Shown here piece after piece: positions 42,610-54,273 of a stretch of DNA of 64,000 nucleotides (its first letter is position 1; the number at the start of each line of letters is the position of its first letter). Origin of the DNA: Blepharisma stoltei. Its lineage: Eukaryota; Ciliophora; Heterotrichea; Heterotrichida; Blepharismidae. The notes under the pieces were generated by a model. That model was not told the origin of the DNA. It worked only from the letters and a program-made list of their open reading frames with translations, and searched no databases. The stretch is taken from the NCBI GenBank assembly GCA_914767885.1, contig CAJZBQ010000046.1, forward strand, positions 558,001-622,000, in the 5' to 3' direction. A program made the position numbers and the translations under genes.

Positions 42610-45600
42610 ATGAGCACAGAAAGAACTCAACCAAAAACTCTCCCCATCCAGCTGAAAATCCCTCGACTAAAAATAGGAATAATAGAGAAAAAGATGAAAG
42701 AAGAAATAGACTTAAACGAAAGTGATCTTTTGAGAAAAAGTGGCCATCCGCAATCTCCAACTGATTTTTCAAGCTTTTCACAGACCAGTAAAACTTTGAG
42801 ATCTATAAACCGGATAAATAGAGAGCATTTAAAAGATTTTTTGTCTGCTGATCGAAAAAGAAATCTAATTATCGCAAAAACGTGCAGAGATGTTTCACAT
42901 TTAAAGGATAAACACCAGATAATAAAAAATATAGTTAAGCTTCCAGATCTGTCTGGAGGCAATGCATATTAATAAAATGGTTACGTGCGGAAGTTATTGT
43001 CTTCGATAGCCTTCATAACCGCGATATCTATTATTATAGGGTTTAGTCATTCATGTGGGCCTTTATCCACATGTACCAATACGGAAGTACTGCACAGGCC
43101 AAAGACCCTACATTACTGCCTGGCACACCAGAGGGGGTGGCCTTTAGGTGGAGCTCGCACTGGAGTTAGATTCAGGCAAGATCAAACGCGACTAGTGAAG
43201 ACTTTCTGCCTCGTAGGTGGGATCTTCTGAAATGCTTGCAAGATAGGATAGCAGCTAATTTCTCCACTTGGGAGTTAAAAAGGATTGGCTTTGGTCTAAG
43301 CATCCTGCTGAACACATTAAAATCTAAATAACTAGCAACAGTCGAGGCAAGGCAGCTACTCAGGTCTTGCCGATTTCCCCAGAGCATTTAAAAAAGTTCA
43401 TATATTCAGTAGAGAAGTTAGGACTTCCAGCTGCAAGCCCTAGAGGAATCATGACAGGACTGGGTTGCTCAAAAGAAAAATGTTTAGAAAAAGTCGTTTC
43501 GACAAATGTAAACAACGTTTCATTTCAAGAAAGCTTGGAGCAGTTCAAATTAAAAATAAAAACTGATCCAACCAATGTAACAGCCCCCAAAACTCCCCAG
43601 CCAAAGTTTCTTGACTCAATTTTGGCTGAAAAAAAAACTGTAGAAAAAGAAGACCCTTTTGTTTACCTAGGATCTCCAACTGGCCGACAGGAAGTCCAAA
43701 ACTTAAAAGAATGGTTTGCCTATATGCAGGAAAACCATTTAAATAAACTTTTAGATCAGAAATTATTAAGCGAAATCGGAGAAGACGAAAAAGCCGATAA
43801 ATTCGAAATTGCTGATGTAATTTTAAAAACTGGGCTAAGAGAAATTGTCAGACAGGTTTCTGTGTATTGTGTGGAAAGAGGCGAATTATTATCAATTATT
43901 GTTGAAAGATATTTGGACTATTGGAAAATTTGCTGCTCATTATTAGAAGATGACATTAAACGGTTAAAAGAAGAGTACACTAAAGAAATTGAGAGACTTA
44001 CAGCAAATGGGAAAGAAAAAGATAAAGCTTACAATGCAAAAATACTGGAACTAGGTAAAGAAAATGCAATAATTCTAGCAGCTTCTAACTCAAAAGATAT
44101 AGAAATAAGTCGTTTAAGAGAAAACATTAGAAGATTTAAAGCAGAACGAGCTTACCGAATGAAAAAAGATTTCGAGCACTACACAAGCGCCATAAGAAAA
44201 TTTCAAGAAGAGCTGAAAGAGTCAGATCTTAATCCAGAAAATGTGAAAACAGGAAAATCTAAAGTCTTTATTATGCAGAAATTGGATGAGGCACAAAGGA
44301 TTGTATCAAAACTAAAATTAAAAAAAGAGTATAATGACGCATTGACCATTGTGGACAGTGAAGAAAATGTTGCATGAATTGACCAAGATATGATTGATGA
44401 TGATATAGAAGAGCCTTATAAAGATGAAGAAGTCCAAGTGGAATTCGTCAAAGAAACAGAAGAAAAACAAACTATGACTTTTTGATATGTTCTAGATAAA
44501 TCAATGGAAACAGACGAAATTGACTTACTTCCCCTTCTAAGTGAACAAAAAATATGCTCTTTGCGAAAGGAGTTTAATATTTTTTTATAGTAAATATTTT
44601 TTGGAAATTAAAAAATTAAAATTCGTAAAATTGGAAAGCAAAATTAATTTAATAATTTGTAAAATTTATATTTTAAAATGCAAGCTGTTTAATTTCATTA
44701 GAATTAGCTAGAGATTTCATTATAAATATTTATCACTTATATACCAAAATATATTTTCATAAAAATTTTTATATCAAAAATTATTGCTTGCTCACGGAGG
44801 ATAGATTTTTACCCAAAAAATAGGGATTTTTCTAATTTTTTTGTTGTGGGAGTTAGGATACCGCACTGACTCACATGAAATTCTTGTCCTAGGTGATGAG
44901 AATAACTATAGTTTTGTAGCAGATGGCCAAGAAAACCACTCTGATTCTGTAATGCTAGATGAGTTAAAACCAAACATAGAAACAGGGAACACAGAAGCAG
45001 AAGACAGTCAAGATTCTTCTGCATCTTCTTCATCCCTTATTAAGACTAAAAAGACCAAAAAGAAAAAAATATCGATTATCATTGATAAAGATACTCTGAA
45101 TGTTCTTTCATCGAAAACTCAGCCTTACATACGAACTGGACATGAAAGAAGGTCCTTATCAGTTATCCCTTCAAATCCGCCTAACCCGGGCAACGACAAC
45201 ATTATCCAAGTAGATACATCTCATGACATAAGCATTAAAAGCAGAGAAACACCCAGTCGTGGATCTGTGTATCCAGGGAAAAAAAATTGAAATTCTGAAA
45301 AAAGGAAAAGAAAGAATAGAGAAAGCCAAACTGAAGGGCTTTTAGAAGAAGAAATGAAAAATAAAGAAATTATGGAACTGATGATAAATGACAGAGAGGA
45401 GTACTTAAATGCTGTCCAAAAAGAAATTATGCTCCAAAAAAACGAAATAAATAAATTAAAGCTCGAAGCTGACAGATACAGAACTTTCATCCATGAAATA
45501 AGTCAGCAAAACCCTGAAGAAGCAAAGCATTTATATGAAAAAATCGAAAAAGATGTTGAGAAACTCAAAGAAAAAGGCTATGTCCCATCTGATGTAGATT

Positions 45601-48600
45601 TCAATGCATGGAAAGCAGGATATTACACGGGCTTTGACAATGGGCACTTTGAAGGGAAAATCCTTGGGGAGGAATTAGGTTTCGAGCGAGGAATGCTGGA
45701 GAGTGGGCTTAACCCTCGGCTGAACTCCAGCACCCTTGACCTATCTAAGGAATAAAATGGTGAAGATGACAGAGATTTGGCTTCGAGGAGCACTCACACT
45801 GGGGCAAGTGGACCATCCTAATGAAGCTGAAAGCAGGACCTCTATGCTTTTTAAAAAAGGAGTCTGAGGTGACATCCCTGTTGGAAAATTTCTTTATCCT
45901 CGTGTTTTTGCCAATAAACTGAATCAAGGCATAAGCTTTTTAATTTTAAAAAATATCAAAAGTATTGTAAACCTATAATTTAATTGAAACATTTTGACTA
46001 GAAATAGTTATTTAAAAATTTTATTATTTTATCAATATCTAAATAAAGATCTTAAATTGAAAATTATTTCTTTATTAAACTAAATTCTCATATGATTATT
46101 AATTTAGCTTGGTCAGATTTATAAATAATAAACTTAAATACTTTTTTTTAAATAGATCTATCGTATGATTGCGTTAAAAGTTCTTCGGGTTTTAATTTTT
46201 TAAAATACAAAATTAAAGATATCAAAAATTTTTTTAAAAATGGTCGATGATGTTTAATGTCCAAATGTGGAAAATGAAGACCTAAAATAATAAGCTTAAA
46301 TATTAGTTTTAATCAAAGTTAAAAGTTCTTCAAGTTTTAATTTTCAGAAGAAGGGCACACACAAATTAAAAATGTTGATAATTTTCACATGCTAAAAATG
46401 CGCTATTTTCAAAGAATTCCCATTAATTCAAATATAAAGTACACTTAAATTGTTATAAAAAACATATTTATGTCTTTTACACTCTTAGAAGTCATGATAA
46501 TTTAATTATGCAACTCATTGGCTTTATATTAAATTATTAATTATCTAATATTATTAGCTAAATGTATTCATATTGATGGATGGATAAATGAGAATTCATC
46601 AGATACTTACTTATGTCTGGTCAAATCAAGCCTGTTAAGAAATTCTTCCAACTCATTATAGAGCGGTAGACCTGAGTGATGCGTAGTGAAAGTATGCTCT
46701 TCGTGAACTAAGTAGGCCATTTCAAAGGGAAGCCTGCTGTGACAAGGTTTTGCAGAGGGCTAGGTAGGTTTTGCCTACCACATGGTCTTCTTTCATCGGG
46801 ACCATCGGAGCATCTCAGACACGAAAGCTATACACAAGGGAGCTGATCCCTGGATAGGCGATTCATCTCTCTGGAATTCAAAAGGCGACATTTGAAGCCA
46901 AAGTGAGAGTCGGCTAGTGGCTTAGCTCAACTTATGGCTAGCATAATCACCTCAATAACACAAATAACTTGCCGAAAAGGTAATTTTTATTTCTCCAAAG
47001 GTTTTCCTGTCCCTACTAGGTGGGTTAAATAGGTTTTGCCTACCACATGCTCTTTCCTCGGAGAACTATATAATCCCTTGGCTAAATTTCTTATGGCCCA
47101 TTTTTATATGAAATTTTAAATTATGAATTTGCCTCACTAAAATCTGCGTTTTGAAACGTATATTTGGTTTCCGCATATCAAATTCAAAATGGCATGCATA
47201 TGCATGATAAGAAATAAATGCAACCTATCATAAAAACGGTGGCCTGGCCTAAAGTTGATCCCATAGACAGGCGGAGTCAATATGTGCGACATTTAGTGAT
47301 CTTACCCTCTTATGGCTAGCATAATTGTTTAATTAGTCGTTTGATTGACATATCTAACTCAACTGAAGGAAACGAAGCTCCCAAGGACATACTAAAAGTA
47401 AAAGAGAGAAAAACCAAAAGAAGGCCATCAATCATGATAACTGATGAAGGTGACGGAAGAAAAGCCAAGCGAACAGTCACAAAAATCATGGAATTTAATT
47501 TTCAAAAGCGAGAGCCAAAAACACAGCCAGAGAAGAAAATCCACATGGGCCCAAAACTGCTCCAGCACTTCTTACACAAATCAATGGACTATGTGAAAAA
47601 TTTCGGAAAAATCAGTCGAAAAATGCTAGTCAAGAGCATTTCATTTATATATTCATGCGCCATAGCTAAATATAAGACTGGAGAACTTGTAGACTCACTA
47701 GCTGAATTTGCATACGATGAGCTGTTTAGCAAGTATGGGCTGAAAAAAGTAGCTGATAAAAAGTATTTGGAAATTATTTCAACTCTGCTTAAATATCCTG
47801 ATTCCATAAAAATCAGCACTTTTACAAGACTACTAGGAATTGGGAATAAAATTGGTCTAACTGATTATGCCAAACCAAAACTGTCTTTGATGTTCTATAT
47901 CTCAAGCATTGTGATAATACTAAAGTCAAAAGTTGGAATTATAGTAGGTTTCGATGATACTTCTGAGTATCAAATGATACCGACTATTAGGGCAACTGAG
48001 TGTATTCGTGAAAAATTCAATGACTTAGTCTCACAGAACCAAATTCAAAGAATCATTTCACTAGTAGAAAAGCAGTCACAGCCAGACCCTAAAAAAGTCA
48101 ATAAAAATGGAGTGATTGATCAGGATATTTTACTAGACATCATGCTTTCAGAATATGAAAAATATGAGGCTGGAATAGTCAGCGCTCTAAACGTCGTTTT
48201 TGATGGATTTTCTATTATCAGCAAAGTTGTGTATATAAATAAGCTCGACTTAGTTTTGATAACAAGATATATTTCTCCTCACAAATTTAGCTTATTAGTA
48301 TCCAAAGACGAAAATAATAAAGAAATATTCACACCAGCTTTTATTAGTCTATGCCAAAATGATGATGAAGAAGAAGAGGACGAAATTCATATAGAGAAAG
48401 TGATCAATTTTTGCATAGAAAAAGCGATTTGTAGTCCAGCTGACTTAGAAAATTATTTAGGAGGAGAGGTGACCAAAAACAGGCTGTTTAATTTTATCGA
48501 TCAAAGCAAAGGAGAAAATACAGATATTCTGATGAAAATCCTTAAAAGTAAATCTTCATCAGAGATGCCAAACTCTTTTGAAAGAAATTGGCTTGAGCGG

Positions 48601-48714
48601 ATGCAATACTTCACAGATCAAATTGATCAAAAGCAGCCAAAAGCTTTATACTGTTCTTGAAAGCTGATAACAGATGAGCTTTCAAGGCTAAACAATGAAT
48701 TGCCCAAACTGTAA
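42610..48714 (+). CDS. Long coiled-coil protein with helical C-terminal domain, unknown
   Basis: Four coding segments join in frame after removing IESs 20, 21 and 22, from ATG 42610 to TAA 48714; TGA is Trp at several sites (44375, 44483, 45287, 48658). The N-terminus is basic. The central part is a long coiled coil (about 43900-44370). An acidic linker and Lys-rich patch follow, then a second coiled coil (45340-45580). The C-terminal 440 residues form a helical domain with an acidic loop (Asp-Asp-Glu-Glu-Glu-Glu-Asp-Glu). No family recognised; the size and coiled coils suggest a cytoskeletal or ciliary structural role. The join at IES 20 is the least certain. Confidence 0.75.
42967..43402 (+). 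mobile_element. IES 20: SINE-like element in coiled-coil gene
   Basis: Begins AAAATGGTTACGTGCGG. The only nearby TA-to-TA join that keeps the frame is 42967-42968 to 43403-43404 (Asn-Ala-Tyr-Ser-Val-Glu-Lys). A weak repeat GAGGCAATGCA / GAGGCAAGGCA (42959, 43344) suggests the target duplication, but joining there breaks the frame. The right edge is therefore uncertain by about 45 bp. Confidence 0.55.
44526..44853 (+). mobile_element. IES 21: decayed BogoMITE in coiled-coil gene
   Basis: TTA edges (44525-44527, 44853-44855); joining gives Glu-Ile-Asp-Leu-Gly-Tyr-Arg-Thr. The middle keeps AATTAGCTAGAGATTTCATTATA and TTATCACTTATATA; terminal repeats are degraded (CTTCTAAGTGAACAAAA, TTGCTCACGGAGG). 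Confidence 0.88.
45742..47350 (+). mobile_element. IES 22: 1.6-kb composite IES in coiled-coil gene
   Basis: Flanked by TTGACCTATCTAA (45736-45748) and TTGACATATCTAA (47345-47357). Excision at the TA gives Thr-Leu-Asp-Leu-Ser-Asn-Ser-Thr-Glu. Begins with a family 2 head (AAAATGGTGAAGATGAC, CTGAAAGCAGGACCTCT). The middle (about 45940-46590) is AT-rich and featureless. The right part (46600-47335) is GC-rich with internal duplications: CTTATGGCTAGCATAAT at 46934 and 47313, and TAGGTTTTGCCTACCACATG at 46769 and 47029. Confidence 0.85.
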
Positions 48715-49414
48715 GAAAACTAATTACATTCAACCTGTTTTGCAATCTCTTTTCCTATGAAACTCTATAAACCTTAATAACTTTGATATTCTATATATAA
48801 AAATGGTTGATGACGAGCGACCCCTTTCTCCTGTTGCGGGTGCCATTATGCATATCCGGACGTAGTTTTGGTGCAAGGAGCTGCCCAGGTATTGGATTAG
48901 CCTCGAAAAGAGAGGCCACACCGATTAATGGCATGGCCTGAGCATCAGCTTTTGCATCTTTTTTTGCCAGCCTAGAGCGTGTGTCCGACAGAGGTAGGGC
49001 GTCTTGCCTGTATAAGCTGCTTTGTGACCTGTTCCGAACAAGCGCAATCTTCTTGAGTTTTTCCTTCTGGGGAAGAGGGGAAGACAGGCTAGACAACTTC
49101 AAGGGCTAGTCTCTCCAGCTTAAAAGGGTCCCGGAAAGGGGCGATCTAGCCAGATCTAAGCAGGTTTGGCAAATAGTGGCTACAAAGTTGGAATTGGTTT
49201 TACCAGTATCACCTGGATCAAAAGGGTGCGAAACAGGGAGTTTCGACCTGTGCTTCGAAAGTCTTGCATGTGACCACTCCAAGTAATCGCTGTGGAGCCC
49301 ATGGCGCTCAGGAATTGTGGACTAAAAATACTGCCTCTAATCTAATCTAACTTTGATTATTCCTTTATCCAGCCTAATACAAAACAGAATTTGTGATTAA
49401 TTAGGTTTATAAAT
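48715..49414. other. Intergenic stretch filled by a SINE-like element
   Basis: Between the coiled-coil gene and the TauE-like gene. Apart from the element at 48791-49347 only short AT-rich flanks remain. Confidence 0.7.
48791..49347 (+). mobile_element. Intergenic SINE-like element
   Basis: Head AAAATGGTTGATGACGAGCG near 48801, tail CTCTAATCTAATC. Target duplication TAACTTTGATATT (48778-48790) and TAACTTTGATTATT (49348-49361). The body is GC-rich without an open protein frame. Confidence 0.8.
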
Positions 49415-51030
49415 ATGAATTTTATTCTTCTAATATTGCTCTTATCTAACTTAACATACGCTGAAAAGTGCGTTAAAGACGTGGATTGCAGCTCGTTAAG
49501 TCATTGCGTTGATAACAAGTGTGAACACAAGTCTTTATAATCAAAATATGGCACATCAAAAATAGGGTCTTGACAGAAAATTTTTCTTTGGCTTCACCCA
49601 GCGAATTTATTCAAGCATTAAAGCTCAGCTGTCCACAACACTGGAGAGCTATCTAAGGGAGATGGAATTTCTGGAAGTGTGCCACCAAAGCAGGCAGCAG
49701 AGATTGGGACATCTAGCACTCCTGATAGTTTTAGAAGGGGCTGCCGTCTTAAGAGATAGATAAGGCTGTGTCCCAGTCTTTATTTCCTCTTGCAGGCATC
49801 GAGTTTTTTGGGACTTTCATGACAATTTTAGTAAGTGCCCTTTCAAATGCAGCTGGCATTGGTGGAGGACCACTTAATACGATGACTTTCCAGTTCTTTT
49901 TCTTATTTGACACTTTTGATTCAATACCCCTATCACAGATTGTCATTTTTGGAGGTAGCTTGATGTCAGTCGCGCTAAAAATACCTTCAAGACACCCTAC
50001 TAAGGATCGCCCACTGATAGATTATGAATTAGTAGCTTATTTGCTAACTCCGCTTTTGGCCGGGACTACAATTGGTGTTATTTTCCACTTATCTTTCCCA
50101 GATTGGCTTACAATTTTACTTCTCAGTATTCTTATGAGCTATTTAACATATCAAACGACTAAAAAAGGGGCGAGATTATTTCACCGAGAAACTATCATCA
50201 AAAACAGTTCTCACAGCATCGCAAGATTAATCGATGCTTTTCAAAACGACTTAAGAACACCACATACAGACAAAACTGATGTGCAGATAGAAAGGGACCG
50301 AGGCATTCTGGAAAAAATTATAGAAGAAGAAAACAAATTGGTCCCTTTGCATCCTGCCGTCACTATTGCTATGATTTTAGGAGTTGTCATGGTGGCTGCT
50401 TTTATTAAAGGCGGAAATGGCTTTGACTCTATATTAGGGCTTGCTCAATGTGGGGCAGGGTATTGGATTTTTATTTTCTTTTATTTTGTGGGATTGATGA
50501 TGCTGACCTATCATAATGGTAAATATATTATTGAAAAAACGGCCTTGATGATTAATATTGGGTATATTTTTGACCCATCAGACGTCAAATGAAATAAATA
50601 TAAAGCTATAAAAATAGGGGCTGTTACCTTTTTTGCTGGAGTTGCATCAGGTGCTTTGGGTATTGGAGGAGGGTCTATTATGAACCCTTTTTTGTTGTCC
50701 ATTGGAGTCAGGCCTGAGGTTTCTACAGCTTGCTCAACTTTTATGGTGCTTTTTAGTTCCTCTGTTGGGGTTTTGCAGTTTATGATTGGAGGAGTTATCA
50801 GTTACGACTATGGGGCATGAGTCTTCATATGGGCTGTGGTTGGGTCAGCCCTAGGGTATTTCGTTATTAAAAGAATCATTGAGAAGATGAACAGACCTTC
50901 AATCATAGTTTTGTTGCTTGCATTTATGATGATTGCAAGCTTAGTAGGAAGCTTAGTCATAGGAATTTTCAAAATTTCAAGTAAAATAAGTGATGGGACA
51001 ATGGAGTATGGGTTTTCAAGTTTATGCTAA
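49415..51030 (+). CDS. TauE/SafE family membrane transporter with signal peptide
   Basis: ATG 49415 starts a signal peptide (Phe-Ile-Leu-Leu-Ile-Leu-Leu-Leu-Ser-Asn-Leu-Thr-Tyr-Ala) and a short Cys-rich extracellular segment. After IES 23 the frame continues through two homologous membrane halves, each with the TauE hallmark Gly-Ile-Gly-Gly-Gly (Gly-Gly-Gly-Pro-Leu, Gly-Gly-Gly-Ser-Ile). About eight hydrophobic segments are visible. A charged cytosolic loop (Asp-Lys-Thr-Asp-Val-Gln-Ile-Glu) separates the halves. TauE/SafE proteins export sulfite or organosulfonates in bacteria; eukaryotic members are poorly known. TGA is Trp in the second half. Stop TAA 51028-51030. Confidence 0.88.
49536..49780 (+). 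mobile_element. IES 23: small retroelement-like IES in TauE-like gene
   Basis: Perfect 9-bp repeat AGTCTTTAT (49530-49538, 49775-49783) with the TA used; joining gives His-Lys-Ser-Leu-Phe-Pro-Leu-Ala. Begins TCAAAATATGGCACATC, resembling the usual head. Confidence 0.8.
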
Positions 51031-51198
51031 GGCATGAGTAGGAGTAGTTTTTGAGCATATTTCGATTTATAGATATTGAATAATCTCTATTATTAACTAT
51101 AAAATGTCTAGTTAAAATATTAATAGCACTGACTAATCTAGTGGTTTTCCATCAGGAAATTATCCTAGCCTGACCTTTATTTAATCAATAGTGAATCA

Positions 51199-51852
51199 TT
51201 ATTTTAATATATCATAAGCACCCTGATCTCTATGCCCTTCATACCTGATCCTAAATTTAATTTGATCAAAAAACTCCTTATACTCATTCGGATCAATATT
51301 CGGACACCATATATCGCACATCTCGAAAAGCGCGTCAAATAGCGCCTCCCTCGTCATTTTATCTTGTCCTTTTGCATCTTTTTTCCAGTCTTCATCAAGC
51401 AATTTCTTTTTTTCAATAGGATCAAGGCCAGGTCTAAGTACTCCGCACAATTTATTGTAAATTCTTTCAAATTCTCGCTTATTGATGCTACCAGTTGAAT
51501 CCATTTGATATAAATTCATAAAATCATTAATGCTGTCTGCTACAATTGCGTCAGACTTTAAGCCAAGCCTTCTTGCAATTGCTGTTTCTGTATACATAGA
51601 AGTGTCGCCATCTAAATGGTATGGCTTGACTCCATCGCGCATAGGGCTAAAAATAAATCCAAGCTCAGGTGTTGCGAGCTGAGCAGGCTTTTCTTCTATT
51701 AATGGTTGCTCATGTGGGATAGCTGATAATTTCTTTGCAGGAGATCTTGGCTCACTTGACAAATTTGACGTAGATTTCCCAGGCCTTGCTAAATTATTTA
51801 AATTTGATTCTGAGCCTGTGCTTCTATGAGAGTGTTCTGGGTATGGGTTCAT
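51199..51852 (-). CDS. EF-hand-like protein, unknown
   Basis: 217 residues, ATG 51852 to TAA 51199. The first third is disordered and Ser/Pro-rich. The C-terminal part has an EF-hand-like loop, Asp-Ser-Thr-Gly-Ser-Ile-Asn-Lys-Arg-Glu-Phe, followed by a second degenerate helix-loop-helix. The loop has Asp, Ser, Gly, Ile and Glu in roughly canonical places but weak Ca2+ ligands. It is probably a structural or flagellar-type EF-hand protein; exact family not recognised. Confidence 0.65.
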   Translation of the reverse strand: MNPYPEHSHRSTGSESNLNNLARPGKSTSNLSSEPRSPAKKLSAIPHEQPLIEEKPAQLATPELGFIFSPMRDGVKPYHLDGDTSMYTETAIARRLGLKSDAIVADSINDFMNLYQMDSTGSINKREFERIYNKLCGVLRPGLDPIEKKKLLDEDWKKDAKGQDKMTREALFDALFEMCDIWCPNIDPNEYKEFFDQIKFRIRYEGHRDQGAYDILK

Positions 51853-52049
51853 GTATTTATTGTTAAAAATTAATCAAACTTATAATAGACTATTATGTCA
51901 GCTTTAGCATACTTATAATTTACAATCAAAAAGCCAATTATTTTAATTAAAAATAATTTGCGTGCTCAAATACTTTTATACAACCTTTCCATAGTATAAA
52001 TGGACTAGGAATAATTAGGACTGTCATTTAAATTGATAAAGTTCGTCTA

Positions 52050-52652
52050 ATGGAAAAAGATCAATATAAAATAGTTCTACTAGGCGATCAAGGTGTTGGA
52101 AAATCAAGTATTGTCCTTCGTTTTGTAAAAGACGACTATAACGAAGAGCAAAACGCAACAGTCGGTGCATCCTACACTGGGAAAATTTTGCAAGTCAATG
52201 ACAAAATCATAAAATTCAACATTTGGGACACAGCGGGCCAGGAAAGATATCAGAGCTTAGCCAAAATGTATTATAGAGACGCAAATGCAGCGATTATGGT
52301 CTATGATATTACCAAGAGAAGCAGCTTTGAAGGGATCTTAAGGTGGTATAAAGAGCTTAAAGAATTCGGGCCGAAGAATATTGTGATTTGTATTGCAGGG
52401 AATAAAGAAGATTTGGTAGAAATGGAAGACGTCCAGCCATCAGAAGTTAAGGAACTTGCAAAAAGCATTGGAGCGATATATCGGAAAGTTAGTGCAAAGA
52501 CGAGCTATGGGGTCGAACAAATGTTTAAAGACCTTTCTGTAAGGTTAGAATCTGGGTCAGATGCCCCTTCTCCAACGAAAAACGCAACTCAGTCAGTTTT
52601 TCTCACAGAAAAACCGATACCTGATACAAAGAAAAAGAAAAAATGCTGCTAA
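52050..52652 (+). CDS. Rab-family small GTPase (Rab5-like)
   Basis: 200 residues, complete. P-loop Gly-Asp-Gln-Gly-Val-Gly-Lys-Ser-Ser, switch I Thr-Val-Gly-Ala-Ser-Tyr, switch II Trp-Asp-Thr-Ala-Gly-Gln-Glu-Arg-Tyr-Gln-Ser-Leu, Gly-Asn-Lys-Glu-Asp for guanine, and Ser-Ala-Lys. The C-terminus Lys-Lys-Lys-Lys-Lys-Cys-Cys is a double-geranylgeranyl signal. The switch I and II pattern is closest to the Rab5/Rab22 group, which acts in early endosome traffic. No intron or IES. It ends 22 bp from the convergent neighbour's stop. Confidence 0.93.
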   Translation: MEKDQYKIVLLGDQGVGKSSIVLRFVKDDYNEEQNATVGASYTGKILQVNDKIIKFNIWDTAGQERYQSLAKMYYRDANAAIMVYDITKRSSFEGILRWYKELKEFGPKNIVICIAGNKEDLVEMEDVQPSEVKELAKSIGAIYRKVSAKTSYGVEQMFKDLSVRLESGSDAPSPTKNATQSVFLTEKPIPDTKKKKKCC

Positions 52653-52674
52653 TTGCGTTAATTAAACAGTTTAA

Positions 52675-53460
52675 TTAAAGATATTTAGGGTGGTATTGGT
52701 GCATTGGGCTGTCTTCTTCTTGGCTGTTGCTTTCGGAAATGCAGTCCGGGATGTGAATTACCGTGTCCTCACCGATTAGGTCTGTTTGAATTTCAATTGT
52801 TGTGTGAGATTTCTCCGGATGTTTGGAAGGCTTAGCAAATGTCGTGTTTTTTATATCTGAAGTGAATTTTTTTATGTTTAAAGAATAGCATTTGATGTTT
52901 TCGTCGTTAGATACTGTTTTCTGAGAAAATAATAGATTTTTAGCTTTCTTAAGCCTTTGCTTTAAAGGAGTATCTCGATTACTTGTTGAATATTTGCTGG
53001 GAAGGCTGATTTTTTCATTTCGGAGCCGAAATACTTCTTTTGAGCTGTTATTTTCTTTTTCTTTTGCTTTTGGCTGTTTTTTATTATAATCGCAAAGAAG
53101 CCAGGCTAAGCTTGGCTCTTGTAGAGTGTCATTATGCTTATAAAGCGAAAGCTTATCTAAAAGTCCAAGACTCTCTCTTTCTCTTATCGGTTTTGTATCA
53201 CTAAAGATTTGGGAAGCTCTTTCTCGAGGGACACTTTTGCAGCTGCTACGATCATTGTTTCGACGATTATGAAATGACGTATGAGGTCTATCGTTAATCT
53301 CTTGGGGTCTGTTCTCCATAGGTATAGATTCAAATCTTAGCTTATCACCCTTATTAAAGTAATTTGACTGGGGCGAATTTGATCTTCGGTGGCGAAAATT
53401 GTGATGAGCAAATGGTCTACATTTTGTATTTTCTAATAGCTTAGGTAGTTGTATTATCAT
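52675..53460 (-). CDS. Disordered basic protein, unknown
   Basis: 261 residues, ATG 53460 to TAA 52675. Rich in Arg, Lys, Ser and Asn, acidic near the C-terminus (Ser-Asn-Ser-Gln-Glu-Glu-Asp). No motif recognised. One compact hydrophobic patch (Glu-Pro-Ser-Leu-Ala-Trp-Leu-Leu-Cys-Asp-Tyr) may bind a partner. No intron or IES needed. Confidence 0.65.
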   Translation of the reverse strand: MIIQLPKLLENTKCRPFAHHNFRHRRSNSPQSNYFNKGDKLRFESIPMENRPQEINDRPHTSFHNRRNNDRSSCKSVPRERASQIFSDTKPIRERESLGLLDKLSLYKHNDTLQEPSLAWLLCDYNKKQPKAKEKENNSSKEVFRLRNEKISLPSKYSTSNRDTPLKQRLKKAKNLLFSQKTVSNDENIKCYSLNIKKFTSDIKNTTFAKPSKHPEKSHTTIEIQTDLIGEDTVIHIPDCISESNSQEEDSPMHQYHPKYL

Positions 53461-53955
53461 ATTTTACATCCATTTTTAACGATAGAGACTAAGGAAAAGC
53501 AGTAAACTTCTCAATTCCCTTGTCGATACTAACATATTTTGAAAATTACTTTACATTGAAGTAAATCTATAAGTCGTCTATAAAAATAAAGTTAATTGCT
53601 ATAGCATTTTTTATAAGATATTTATATAAGCTTATAGTTTTTTAATTATTTTTTAAGTCAGCTCCCTTTATTCCTTTGCTTGGCTGCTATTGGAAAAACT
53701 CAATTTTTCGATTTGTTGATGATAGTTATAAGCCTAGTAAAATAAATTATTTATTTCAAAAAAACACAAAAATATGATGGATCTCAAATGTCCTTAAGGT
53801 CCTAGACCCTAAAGTTCACCAACATGAAAATAATAAAATCCCACTTTCCATTGCAAATTTCTCTGGTTCCATATTCATTCTTTCGAGCTAAAATTTAAAA
53901 ATACCTTTCCCTCAGATAAGAAATGAAATTTTGTCACCAAATAATATAATAATTA
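53461..53955. other. AT-rich intergenic stretch
   Basis: Divergent promoters by position; nothing else recognised. Confidence 0.6.
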
Positions 53956-54273
53956 ATGTGCTTTTCTTTCTTAAGCTGTACCAAAAAGAAAAAGAAGCAT
54001 TTAGCCTCCACAATAGCTATTGCTCCAATGAACATTCAAATTTTTGAAGATCCTGAATCCTCTGACTCATTAGAGTCTTTGAGAGCTTCTATTGGAGAAA
54101 TGGGAATCCCAGTAGCCAAAGAAAGGTTTTATAGCAATATCGGAGGAGTATTAGTATTCAAAAACGAATCTCTAAAAGATTCTTCTTGAAATCGTATAAA
54201 CAAGTATAGATTAACAAAAGTACCATTAGAATCACGGATAAAAATGGCAAGAGATAGATTAATGAACGTATAA
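53956..54273 (+). CDS. Small protein, unknown
   Basis: 105 residues, reading TGA at 54187-54189 as Trp, ending TAA 54271-54273. N-terminal Cys-Phe-Ser-Phe-Leu-Ser-Cys then a Lys-rich stretch; the remainder is mixed alpha/beta. No family recognised. Confidence 0.55.

Noticed and set aside
43367-43402. Coding start for the coiled-coil protein at 43367
   Set aside because: No ATG there; the sequence up to 43402 is best placed inside IES 20, although this edge is uncertain.
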